Source: Rubripirellula sp. (GTDB taxonomy: Bacteria > Planctomycetota > Planctomycetia > Pirellulales > Pirellulaceae). Taken from it: DNA of 40,955 nucleotides. The notes below the pieces were generated by a model, which made no database searches, was not told the origin of the DNA, and saw only the letters and a list, made by a program, of their open reading frames with translations. Shown one piece after another: positions 11,862 through 21,600 of the stretch. The position numbers and the translations under genes are program-made. Every line of letters starts with the position of its first letter. Position 1 is the first letter of the stretch. The stretch covers positions 159,443 through 200,397 of the forward strand of contig JAAXJB010000115.1 in NCBI GenBank assembly GCA_012270065.1, given 5' to 3'.

Positions 11862-12551
11862 TTGAAAATCAGATTGCAATCAACTTTCTTCTTTGTAATG
11901 TTTCTTGTTTTTGTTGGTTCCATCGCTCCGACGGGGCATTGCGAGGAATACACCCCGATCCTGTTTAAAAACATGGAGATGGTCTACGAGGACGACTTCG
12001 ACAAAAACGGGCGACACCAGAACGACGACCAATGGGTAATTCGCCAACAGACCACATGGACGGTCAACGGCGGCATCCTTACTGGTTCACTTGCAAGTAT
12101 CGATTATCAAAAACTGATGCAGGCCAAAAATGATGGGCACGATGGAACCAGAACCGTGATTTTCCTGAAGCCTGTTCCCAAGGCATTCGTCCTTCGCATG
12201 CGTGTGCGATACAACGTGACGGGCAAAAAAGGGCGTGACCGTGGATCGCTGATCGACCTCGGGCATCACATGAATTCCTTTATCTTCCGAGAAAATGGTG
12301 GGGTGCTAATCTTACAGAAAAAGAAGAAATACCCTCTTCCCAAAGAATTTTTCCCTCTAAATCACTGGAATGAAGTAACGATTGAAATCAGGGAAGGTGA
12401 ACTCGTTGCGACCGTTAACCAGCGAACCCTGCGTTTCAAGGATCCGTTGATAACTTTGAAGTCTGATAACGATCAGCAAGTCGATTTCAAGGGACAGGAT
12501 TACGGGACCGTGCAAATCGACTGGCTCAAACTGTATCGGGGCGTCGATTGA
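11862..12551 (+). CDS. Secreted concanavalin-like (DUF1080/LamG-type) protein
   Basis: A 229-residue exported protein that starts at TTG: the codons before the signal peptide read TTG-AAA-ATC-AGA, giving the positively charged N-region expected of a signal sequence (cleavage near residue 27, after HCE). The alternative ATG twelve codons later would start inside the hydrophobic core with no charged residue. The mature part has the rhythm of a beta-sandwich of the concanavalin/DUF1080 kind: DDFD near the start, TTWTVNGGILTG, WNEVTIEIREGELVATVN and a closing IDWLKLYRG. This fold is common in planctomycete sugar-binding or 3-keto-glycoside hydrolase proteins; catalytic function is not established. 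It stands alone, 400 bases upstream of the next plus-strand gene. Confidence 0.75.
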   Translation: MKIRLQSTFFFVMFLVFVGSIAPTGHCEEYTPILFKNMEMVYEDDFDKNGRHQNDDQWVIRQQTTWTVNGGILTGSLASIDYQKLMQAKNDGHDGTRTVIFLKPVPKAFVLRMRVRYNVTGKKGRDRGSLIDLGHHMNSFIFRENGGVLILQKKKKYPLPKEFFPLNHWNEVTIEIREGELVATVNQRTLRFKDPLITLKSDNDQQVDFKGQDYGTVQIDWLKLYRGVD

Positions 12552-12950
12552 ATTCCTGATGATATTCGGACCTCTGTTCCGCATAGCGAAACCCGGGAAC
12601 TGTACCTTGGGCGTAGCGTTGTTTTGAATGTCGCGTTTTCCTATTCGGTTTGATAGGCAAAGCGCCGCCAAAATCGGTCAAATCGTCCACCTTCCAAACC
12701 TAACTCTCTGAAAATCACAGGCAAAACAGACAATCTCCAGAGAAAAACTTGAAAGCTTGGTAAACTGCAGGTGTGAGAAGCGAGAAACGCCCTTCGTTTT
12801 ATTGCAAGCACTTCCGCTTCTCCCTGTCCCCTGTCCCACCTGACACAATCGGACAAAGTCCCGCCAGAACGGCACCGAGTAACCTTCTGTTATCACACAG
12901 CTGCCGCGTTCACTCGGTTCCGGTCAATAACTCTCACGCTTGAGCATCGG
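12552..12950. other. Intergenic region, possible extragenic element
   Basis: The 399 bases between the beta-sandwich gene and the PSCyt1/PSD4 gene contain no convincing coding sequence; two short minus-strand frames of 71-72 codons overlap each other and look accidental. Notable structures are a direct repeat in CCCTGTCCCCTGTCCC (about 12822-12837) and a weak inverted pair TCTCTG (12705-12710) / CAGAGA (12738-12743). The promoter for the downstream cytochrome operon should lie at the 3' end of this gap. Confidence 0.35.
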
Positions 12951-15722
12951 ATGTTTCAGCCTGCCAGTAGTTTCAATGCGACTCAACGCCTCGCGCCCCT
13001 TTTTGATGTGACACAAGCCGGCACCATTTCCACGTGTCGAAAACGTAACCCGCTGGGGAAAAAAAACGCAGTTGCAAGGCTACTCACGATAGCAGTGATC
13101 GCTGTGGCGACTTATATGACGTTGACCGAAGTGGGTCATTGTGTTGAACCTGATGGCAAGGATGCCGTGGTTGACCCTTTCACTCAATCCAGACAAGAGG
13201 GTCGCATCAAATCGAATCTGTTGAACCAGCCTGAACAGCCGGTCGCTTTTCAAGGCATTCCGAAGGCTGACCTCAAAACATATTCAGATCTTGTCAAACC
13301 GCTTCTGGAGGCAAAGTGCATGGACTGTCACGGTTCGGAGGAGTCCCATGCAAACCTGAATGTCGAATTGATCAATCCCAATCTGCTTGCAGGCGAGAGC
13401 GTCGAACGTTGGAGTGAGATCTACAAAGTAGTCAGCAATGCTGAGATGCCACCAGATGACGAACCTGACTACGCTCTCAGTGACGCTGAGAGAAAGGATC
13501 TTGTTTCGTGGATCAGTAATGAAATGAACAAAGCGTCTCATGTACGACGCAATACCTCCGAGCACACTTCCTTCCGGCGTATGACAAAGCAGGAATACAA
13601 CTATGCGATTCAGGATCTGCTCGGCCTGCCGTATCCGATTGGTACCAGTCTGCCGACGGAAACGCCTTCCGAAGATGGGTTTCTCAAGAACTCGGCATTA
13701 CTGCAAATGTCCGCCATGCAGTTTGAACGATATCGCAATCTTGCCCTTGATGCACTCCAACGCGTCACAGTCCAGGAAGAACGCGTCGTGCCAGTCGTCT
13801 ATGACATCGCGATGCAACCACTGATGGAAAAACAAACCAGGGGGAAAGATGATCAGATTTTCAACCAGGCAGACGAGGATTTCAAAAACAAGCAGAGGCG
13901 GCAACACCTGTTCAATACTGAAACAGGCGATGGAATCGCATTTCAAAATGGGGGAGCGAAGCCGGTCTCCGAATTAAATCAAAGCAACACGTTCGAGCCC
14001 TCGCCGGCCGTACTTGTATTGAATGCTTCAAATGAAATCAAATGGAACCTGGATCGGTTTCTTCCCGACGAAGGAACGATGCGTGTCAGCATTCGGGTAG
14101 GCCGGACATCCATGGATCCCGATGAATATGCCAGCCTCCGACTTATTTTCAGTGCACACACGAGTAACAACGCAAATTTTTCGGAGGTGATCAGCCAAAA
14201 CGACGTCATCGTTTCTGCTCCGGCATCTGATCCCGAGTACATTCACTTTGATATTCCGTTAAGCGAAATCCAGCGCAATCCATTCCGCAAGCTGGAGACA
14301 ACGTTTCCGCGCCGTGATGAGTTTCTTCACATTCGAAACGTATCAAGCCTCCGCAACAACAAAGATCGCCTACAATTGCACATTAGCCACATCAAAATCA
14401 CGGCTCCATTCCACCAACAGTGGCCACCCAAAAGTCATACGGACATTTTTTTCGCAAGTAAAAACAGTAAGGATGAAGACGCCTATGGACGCGAGGTGTT
14501 GGCGAAGTTTTTGCCCCGTGTTTGGCGACGTCCCGTAGCGGATCGCGAAATTGACCGCTTCATGGATCTCTTCCACAGCTATCGAGCACAATTACCAAAC
14601 TTTCAGGATGCGATGCTTGAAGTTCTTGCGACCTCATTAGCCACGCCCGAGTTCCTGTATCTGACTGAATACACATCCAGCGATGCCAGTTCCACCAACC
14701 AACAGATCAGCGACTTTGAACTGGCGACACGGCTTTCATTTTTTCTGTGGTCGAGTATTCCCGATGATGAACTTCTCAAAACTGCGACAGCGGGTGGCTT
14801 GAACAACCCGAAAACTCTACGTGAGCAAGTCAAACGCATGCTGGCGGATTCGAAAGCCCGTCGATTTCATCAAAGCTTTGTCAGTCAGTGGCTGGGACTT
14901 GAAGGGCTTGAAAGCATTAACCATGTCAAAGACCCTGATTTGCTAACGGCAATGCACCATGAGCCGATCGAGTTTTTCGCCGAGCTGCTTGAACGCAATG
15001 GAAGCGTGTTGGATTTTCTTCACTGTGACTATGTGATGGTCAACCAGCGTCTTGCTTCCCATTATGGGTTACGTGACGTATTTGGTCCCCATTTCCGTAA
15101 GGTGCAGGTATCCAACGCAAACCATCGTGGGGGCCTGCTCACAGGGGCAGCCGTGATGGCGATGAATTCGGATGGTACTGACTCGAACCCACTCAAGCGT
15201 GGCGTTTGGCTGTTGGAACGGATTCTGGATGACCCACCGCCTCCTCCTCCACCCGATGTTCCGGAAGTTGATCTCACCGATCCGCGAATCCTGCAGATGA
15301 CGTTGAAAGAACGGATTGCAGACCACCGCAACAAGCCAGCCTGTGTTTCGTGTCATTCACGGATCGACCCATGGGGAATCGCATTCGAAAACTACGACGC
15401 TCAGGGATCTTTTCGATTGACGATTGGAAAAACAGCGGTGGATGCGACTTCCATTCTCTTCAATCAACAGCCCCTTGAAGGTGTTGTCGGGTTGAAGCGT
15501 TACCTGCTGAGCGATCGTCAGGATCAATTCATTCGCGCCTTGGTCCATAAAATGACGGCTTATTCTCTTGGTCGGACGATGACATTTGCAGACCGCGCTG
15601 ATGTTGACAAAATAGCAGCGAAATTCAGACAATCTGGGGATAAACTGGAGGATCTCATCCACTTGGTGGTTTCCAGTGAAATTTTCAGAGCCAAACAACC
15701 TGAGGAAGATGACCGTGAGTAG
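12951..15722 (+). CDS. Planctomycete cytochrome PSCyt1-PSD3-PSD5-PSD4-PSCyt3-PSD2 (DUF1587/1595/1592/1588/1585)
   Basis: A 923-residue exported or membrane-anchored protein. A basic N-region (GKKNAVAR) and a hydrophobic stretch near residues 42-60 serve as signal or anchor. PSCyt1 follows with heme motif CMDCH (C123, C126, H127), then DUF1587 (~205-270, FRRMTKQEYNYAIQDLLGL), a beta-rich stretch (~330-480) that could be a ligand-binding module, DUF1595 (~510-570), DUF1592 (~585-710, FELATRLSFFLWSSIPDDEL), DUF1588 with a second heme motif CVSCH (C798, C801, H802), and DUF1585 (~845-915). A run of seven prolines lies just before the DUF1588 heme. Role: probable periplasmic diheme electron-transfer protein or oxidoreductase with unknown substrate. 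It overlaps the DUF1552 gene by 14 bases, indicating coupled translation. Confidence 0.9.
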   Translation: MFQPASSFNATQRLAPLFDVTQAGTISTCRKRNPLGKKNAVARLLTIAVIAVATYMTLTEVGHCVEPDGKDAVVDPFTQSRQEGRIKSNLLNQPEQPVAFQGIPKADLKTYSDLVKPLLEAKCMDCHGSEESHANLNVELINPNLLAGESVERWSEIYKVVSNAEMPPDDEPDYALSDAERKDLVSWISNEMNKASHVRRNTSEHTSFRRMTKQEYNYAIQDLLGLPYPIGTSLPTETPSEDGFLKNSALLQMSAMQFERYRNLALDALQRVTVQEERVVPVVYDIAMQPLMEKQTRGKDDQIFNQADEDFKNKQRRQHLFNTETGDGIAFQNGGAKPVSELNQSNTFEPSPAVLVLNASNEIKWNLDRFLPDEGTMRVSIRVGRTSMDPDEYASLRLIFSAHTSNNANFSEVISQNDVIVSAPASDPEYIHFDIPLSEIQRNPFRKLETTFPRRDEFLHIRNVSSLRNNKDRLQLHISHIKITAPFHQQWPPKSHTDIFFASKNSKDEDAYGREVLAKFLPRVWRRPVADREIDRFMDLFHSYRAQLPNFQDAMLEVLATSLATPEFLYLTEYTSSDASSTNQQISDFELATRLSFFLWSSIPDDELLKTATAGGLNNPKTLREQVKRMLADSKARRFHQSFVSQWLGLEGLESINHVKDPDLLTAMHHEPIEFFAELLERNGSVLDFLHCDYVMVNQRLASHYGLRDVFGPHFRKVQVSNANHRGGLLTGAAVMAMNSDGTDSNPLKRGVWLLERILDDPPPPPPPDVPEVDLTDPRILQMTLKERIADHRNKPACVSCHSRIDPWGIAFENYDAQGSFRLTIGKTAVDATSILFNQQPLEGVVGLKRYLLSDRQDQFIRALVHKMTAYSLGRTMTFADRADVDKIAAKFRQSGDKLEDLIHLVVSSEIFRAKQPEEDDRE

Positions 15723-17112
15723 TCAATTTCAAAGCATGAATCGACGGTATTTTCTTCGTGGCACAGGCGTTGCCCTGGCGCTGCCATGGATGGAATCCAA
15801 TGGGCAAGCAACTGAACAGGACCAGACTACACCGAAGCGTTTCCTAAGCGTTTACCATCCCGATGGAGTCGGTCTGCCTCTGAAGTCCGATCCTGCATGG
15901 AAGGATTGGAGCTGGTTTCCGCGCGGCGGAGAACGCAACTTCGAGTTGACCAAGGTTCTTGATGTTCTGGAGCCGCTACGTAACGACATCACTATCTACT
16001 CCGGCTTGTCCCACCCAGCCGCACGCAGAGTACACGGCCACTCGAACGCGGACCAGTATCTGACAGGAGCCGCCACCGGTGGACATGGCCCCTATAAAAA
16101 CACGGTCTCGGTCGATCAGGTCATTGCGCGACATACAGGAGATGCCACTCGACATGCATCGCTTGTGATGTCCACCAACGGCGGAATCGGTGGGCCCCGC
16201 GGTGCTCAAACGCAATCGTTCAATCAGGAGGGGCGCCCGATCCCTGCGATGAACAAACCGAAAGAAATTTTTGACACGCTGTTCCTCGCCAATGGAAAAG
16301 ATGCCGCAGAGAAACTGGCGAGGAGCAAAAGTGCCTTGGATTTCCTCATTGAAAACACGCGTTCACTCGGGCGAAAACTCTCCAAACAGGACCGACAGAA
16401 GCTTCAGCAATACCTCGATTCGGTGCGGGACACGGAGGTGAAGCTGGAGAGAGCCCAAAAATGGGTCAACACACCTGTCCCCGAGGTCGACACACAACAT
16501 CTGCATCTGGATGCAGGGCCGGAAGAAGCACGCCTTTATTTTCAGACGATGTACGAGCTGATCTATCTGTCCTTCTTCAGTGACTCAACCCGCGTGGCAA
16601 CGTTCCAGTTGGGACGTGAAAATGGTGAAGGTCCCCATGACCTGCTTTCCAAAGCCGTTGACCTGGGTAAAGCCCATGCTTTGACGCATGATGTGAAAAA
16701 ACCAGATGGGTGGAAAAATCTTGGCACCTACAATCGCTACCAGGCCAGTGAATTTGGTCGCTTTGTGAAGCGTCTGAAAGAAACACCTGAGCCAAATGGT
16801 AATGGATCGCTGCTGGACAACACTTTTGCCATGCATGGTTCGGCATCGAGCAGTTTTCACTTGTCTCGTAATTACCCGATCATATCGGCTGGTGGCAAAA
16901 ACCTGGGATTCGATAATGGTCGGTATCTCAAATTTGGAAAAGGCAACGAGGATAATCAGGCCGGGGCTGGTATCGTGAGTGACGCTGGATGGAGAGGCGA
17001 GGTGAAAGTCGAGGAAGAACCGCTCGCTCTACTCTTCATCACGCTTTTGCAGAGATTTGGTGTCGAAACTGAATCGTTCGCAGGAATCACCGGAACGCTC
17101 GATCGCGTTTAA
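15709..17112 (+). CDS. DUF1552 family protein, Tat-exported
   Basis: A 467-residue DUF1552 protein (PF07586) with a twin-arginine signal NRRYFLRGTG (arginines 12-13) and a short hydrophobic core. Family features include YHPDGVG early on, the YSGLSHPAA and HSNADQYLTGA segments, and LLDNTFAMHGSASSSF near the C-terminus. The fold is thought to resemble DUF1501; no reaction is known. The ATG at 15709 overlaps the end of the cytochrome gene by 14 bases and is preceded by GAGG at 15702-15705, although the spacing is short; an ATG at 15736, right before NRRYFLRG, is the main alternative. Its pairing with the upstream PSCyt1/PSD4 cytochrome is the standard planctomycete arrangement. Confidence 0.9.
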   Translation: MTVSSQFQSMNRRYFLRGTGVALALPWMESNGQATEQDQTTPKRFLSVYHPDGVGLPLKSDPAWKDWSWFPRGGERNFELTKVLDVLEPLRNDITIYSGLSHPAARRVHGHSNADQYLTGAATGGHGPYKNTVSVDQVIARHTGDATRHASLVMSTNGGIGGPRGAQTQSFNQEGRPIPAMNKPKEIFDTLFLANGKDAAEKLARSKSALDFLIENTRSLGRKLSKQDRQKLQQYLDSVRDTEVKLERAQKWVNTPVPEVDTQHLHLDAGPEEARLYFQTMYELIYLSFFSDSTRVATFQLGRENGEGPHDLLSKAVDLGKAHALTHDVKKPDGWKNLGTYNRYQASEFGRFVKRLKETPEPNGNGSLLDNTFAMHGSASSSFHLSRNYPIISAGGKNLGFDNGRYLKFGKGNEDNQAGAGIVSDAGWRGEVKVEEEPLALLFITLLQRFGVETESFAGITGTLDRV

Positions 17113-17290
17113 TCTCAAAAGTGTCGTCAAAGACGACCCACCGGCATTTCGCTTCACAGACAATGTTTGCTCGGTGATGTTGTTTCATTTGGCTGTGCAG
17201 AAATCCCTTCAGGTTCTGGCGCCCTTCCTGTGGCGCGTTGATTCAGCAATAGCCGAATTGAACCAGCACCGGCTACGGTTCCTGCAGATG

Positions 17291-18424
17291 CTAAACCTTG
17301 GCATCATCGGTGTTCAATTTTGATTTCAGAACAAAAAAGCAAAATACAAGCACGACGCAAACAGAACCAACAATCAGAGGGATGGATGGACCGCTGCGTC
17401 GGTAACCCGCTCCGGCAGCAGGAGGTTGATAGTACTTCCGTTCGAACTCAGCCTGCACATCGGCACCGGATGAAATCCACTTTTGTTCGTCATCAATGAG
17501 CGCCTTGTACCAAAGCCCCGCATCATTCAGTTCCATTTTGAATTGTGCTTCAAGTTCCTCCAGTTGCAAAGGCGTATTTGAGCCACCTTTTCTGGTTTGC
17601 ATGTTGAGACATTCCTTGGCCTTCGTACGATAGGCATCACTCACTTTTGGATCAGCAACCTCATAAGAAGCCTTCAGATAAGCTCTTGCCGCAAGACGTT
17701 TTGCATCTGTCTCGTAACCCTGACTGAGTAACAGATCCCCAAGAGCCTCCAGCAAAACTGGTGAATCGTAATTGCCAAACTTCATCATCCCAAGAACGCC
17801 TTTGATTGCCTTTTTCAGGAAGATCTGCTTGGCTTCCTTGGTCTCTTCAGCTTCAGGTTGTTCCAGCAGGAACGCTCCAAAGCCGCACGGCTCAAATAAT
17901 GAACCGGGTTTCGGTGCCACTGGAAGAGAAATTTCAGACCCTTCGTTTTTGCTCAGCAGATATTCGACAAGCAGTTTTTGATAGATTTCGCGTCCAAAAT
18001 GCGCATCAGGATTGATGGCCAGAGCTTTATCAATTTCTTTCAGTCCGGACGCAAAATCACCGGCATGGATGTAAAACGTCCCAAGATTTGCGGACGTCGA
18101 ATACAGGCCCGGATACGTTGATTCCTTTTCCAAAGTCACCCGGATCGCTGAATCCGTATCCCCGAGTTTTTCGTGTGCTACAGCAAGATCATCGTACAAT
18201 TCCGGCTTTGCGTCTGATTTCAACAGTTCGCGTGTCCTGGCGATTCTCCATCGATAAAAGTCTGGCGAATGCCTGAGGAACTTGCCGGAGATAAGCTCGA
18301 GTACAGTCGGGAATCGCTGGCGTTCCATCGCCAATGTGTCCCGATCCCACAAACAAGCAAGACAAGATACGCTGATGAAGACGCAACCTGAAAAACAGGC
18401 CACCCGAAGTGTGCGCTGAAACAT
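17291..18424 (-). CDS. Tetratricopeptide-repeat protein with C-terminal membrane anchor
   Basis: A 377-residue protein with an N-terminal signal or hydrophobic segment (~1-25), helical TPR-like repeats in residues ~60-290 (such as PELYDDLAVAHEKLGDTDSAIRV and GDFASGLKEIDKALAINPDAHFG, each shown only in part by consensus Ala/Gly/Leu positions) and a single C-terminal transmembrane helix around residues 349-368 ending in a basic tail. The topology suggests repeats outside the cytoplasm and the tail inside. TPR proteins are scaffolds; the partner is unknown. It converges on the DUF1552 gene, with 178 bases between, and lies downstream of the propeller-amidohydrolase gene by 209 bases. Confidence 0.8.
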   Translation of the reverse strand: MFQRTLRVACFSGCVFISVSCLACLWDRDTLAMERQRFPTVLELISGKFLRHSPDFYRWRIARTRELLKSDAKPELYDDLAVAHEKLGDTDSAIRVTLEKESTYPGLYSTSANLGTFYIHAGDFASGLKEIDKALAINPDAHFGREIYQKLLVEYLLSKNEGSEISLPVAPKPGSLFEPCGFGAFLLEQPEAEETKEAKQIFLKKAIKGVLGMMKFGNYDSPVLLEALGDLLLSQGYETDAKRLAARAYLKASYEVADPKVSDAYRTKAKECLNMQTRKGGSNTPLQLEELEAQFKMELNDAGLWYKALIDDEQKWISSGADVQAEFERKYYQPPAAGAGYRRSGPSIPLIVGSVCVVLVFCFFVLKSKLNTDDAKV

Positions 18425-18633
18425 TTTAAAATATCCTGATCAACGACTGGGGATCCAATTCTTTCGAAACAGAAATCAAGGTTGCCTCCGTGATTCCACC
18501 TGACTGCATCTGCCACGGCACAATCAACACATCACTGTTGATTGCGGAGAGCACAAAAACAATTTGCCAGTGGAAACATTTGCCACCGGCAACATCTGCA
18601 AGTGGGGATTCGATTCCATTGAGTTTAGCCGAA

Positions 18634-21600
18634 TCACTGCCTCCCTCTCAAGCAACTGCAGCCCACTCCATGTTCAAGAGCAGTCTGCCGGAGCGTGATC
18701 GTCCCACCTTCTCCTTCCCAATAGAACGGCTGTCGCGGTGCCGGACTACCGAAGCGATTCAACCTGTCAGCCTCATGAACTGCACCATTGATCACCACGT
18801 AGCGAATTTTTTCCGTGTCGCGGATGTTGACTGATGGGTCAGCTCCGTCCTGATAAACGACCAGGTCAGCCAGTTTTCCCGTTTCAAGGGAGCCAAGATC
18901 ACGATCCAGGCCCAAATATTTTGCTCCATTGAGGGTCCCACATGTGAGTGCCTGCATGGGGGTCATGCCTCCCTGCACAAAACTCCACATTTCCCAATGT
19001 GTACAGATCCCATTCAACTGACCATGCCCGCCGGCTTGCACAAGTCCCCCCTGATCAACGACCTGCCGGGCAATTTCTGCAACCTTCATGTGGTTGTAAT
19101 CCTCATCAGGAGATTTCTGCCGCCTCCGTGATCTGGGATTGAGCACGTGTGGAGGGATGAAAGTCTGCAGTCTCGGATGTAGCCACAGATCATCAATCTG
19201 GTACCAGTACTGTTCACCGGAAATTCCTCCATAGGCAACATTGAGCGTGGGAGTGTAGCCCACGCCGGTGTTACGCCACAGGTCCATCACATCGTCGTAG
19301 GCTGTCTGTACCGGCAGCGTATGTTCGATGCCGGTATGGCCATCAACAATCATCGTCATGTTATGCATGAAGGTGGATCCGCCTTCCGGCACGACCATCA
19401 TCTCCAGTTCCCGGGCCGCCTGTAAAACCTGTTGCCTTTGGTCACGCCTTGGCTGGTTGTAACTTTTCACAGTAAAGGCACCCACTGCCTTCATCCGACG
19501 CAGATGAAATCTAGCGTCATCAACACTGTTGATTTCAGCCTTTGTGGCGCTAGTTGCACCATAAAGAATTGTTCCCGTCGAAAAAGTACGCGGAGACGTG
19601 ATCAATCCCGCTTTTGCCAACTCGCTTGCCGCAAAAATGCTGTGGGTTTGATTACTGGGGTCGTGGATCGTCGTAACGCCGAAGGCCAAACGAGCGTAAT
19701 CCACCCAATTCTGCTGCGGAGTTATGCCATTGGCGGCCTGCGCGCCGTGCGCATGCGTGTCAATGAAGCCCGGCGAAACGACTCGCCCCATTGCATCCAA
19801 CTGATACGCATCGTCAGGGACATCAATCTCTGCACTTGGCCCGATCGCGGTAATCCGGTTCCGTTCAACCAGAATGGTCCCACGGTCAATGGTGCCGGAC
19901 GGCCCCATCGTGATGATCTTTGCGTTGACGATTGCCAGCTTTCCTGACGGCATGCTGGATTTTCGGGTGAATCCAATTTCAAGCCGATTGGCCTCCACCT
20001 CATCAGATTCGTTGAGAACATGCGTATAGAGGTCAGGACCAAGGCTCCAGTGAAGACGTTTTGAGTCACCGGAGAAATGTATGAAGTCACCGGCCTCTTT
20101 GCTGACTCGCCTCGTGGGCAAACCCTTCGCATCCGGACCGACCTTGATCGCACGCCCCGAGTTGACAAAAGGAGCCACGTGAACGTGAAACCGTTCGATG
20201 AACGCGATTGAACTGGAATCAGGCGAGATTCGGAAGTCTGTCGCCCAAACACTTGTGTAATGTGTGTGTTCTTCCTTTCCATCGATTCCGATGGAACAGA
20301 GCTGAAGGTTATCCGCCTCCTTTTCGGGACTCGACTTCGTAAAAAACACCCGGGACCGATCTTTCCCGAACTGGGGCCGATTGCCGTTCTTTGCTATCTT
20401 CGCCGCTTTTCCGTCTCTGATTGGGATGACGTACAAGCCGGTTTCCCGAGACCACAACGGACTTGTGATTCCGCCCCCACTCAGTTTGCGATAGACCACG
20501 TTCTGTCCATCCGGAGAAAACACTGGGTCGATGTAGTGTCCTGGCTCTGCTGTTACAGTCCAGGTTTCATTCTGTCCTGATTCCAAAGACGTGATACAGA
20601 CACGGCCCAAGTCGCGATCATTCCAGGATGAATAGACAACAAATCTGCCATCACGCGAAAAACTTGGACAAAACTCGAAGTCAGTTTCCTGATCTGTCAC
20701 TCTTTCAGGTACCCCGTCTGGAAGCTGTTTGATGTAGAGGTGGCCTAGCGCCTGGTAAATGACACTGTCACCACTGGGTGATACTGTCACCCAACGCAGC
20801 ATTTTCACATCAAAACTATCCAGGCCCGCGCGTTTCTGAAACCGCACTGCCGGTTTGATTTTTCTCGTGTCCTTGATACGAAACGGAATCACGGTTGCTT
20901 CCCCGGAAGCAATGTCAATACGCCTGATCTTTCCTTTGGCCCATGCAATCACTGACTTTCCATCAGGCATCCAACCGAATGCTGGGTACACACCATGAAT
21001 CGCCCAAGCCTCCTGCATGTCGCGTTCAAGTAAATCATAAACCAGACGCACAGCACCGGACTGTAAATCAACAATGTGTAACCCCGTCTTTGCACCAACC
21101 CGTCTCACAAATGCAAGCTGTTTTCCATCAGGCGATGGAGTTGGACGACATGCTCCCCCGGACCCCCTCAACAGCGTTTCTGTTTCGCCAGAACTCAATT
21201 GCAGTCGCTTGATCGCGTAGATACCTTTGATTGAGTCCTTGTCATATTCGAAGTCACTACCCGGAGTAACATCCTGCGAATAGTAGAGATACTTGCCATC
21301 GCGTGAAAAAACGGGCTCGTTGACATCTTTTTGGTCACTTTCCCGACTGGTCAAAGGAACACCGCCCGTCGCATCCTGAGCCAATGCATCCCGGTGATAC
21401 ATCCACATTTCCCCGGCACCAAGTGAACGCCTGCTTGTGAAATGCTTGCGCCCAACCAGATATTTTCCATCTGGCGACCATGCGGGCCCATTAAGCAAAC
21501 GATAGGATTCCTGCGTGACCTGGGTGGGCTGTTCGCCATTGCTTCCGATGATCCAAAGATTGTCACCTGCTTTTCCATTCTTGCCGTTTCGGTCACTTGT

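Noticed and set aside
12641-12896. Two overlapping minus-strand frames of 71-72 codons in the gap before the PSCyt1/PSD4 gene
   Set aside because: They overlap each other in different frames, with Arg/Phe-rich, low-plausibility translations and no ribosome-binding site.
17123-17137. Hairpin GTCGTC-AAA-GACGAC after the DUF1552 gene as an intrinsic terminator
   Set aside because: The stem is only six pairs and there is no T-run after it, so it is too weak to call although its position is suitable.
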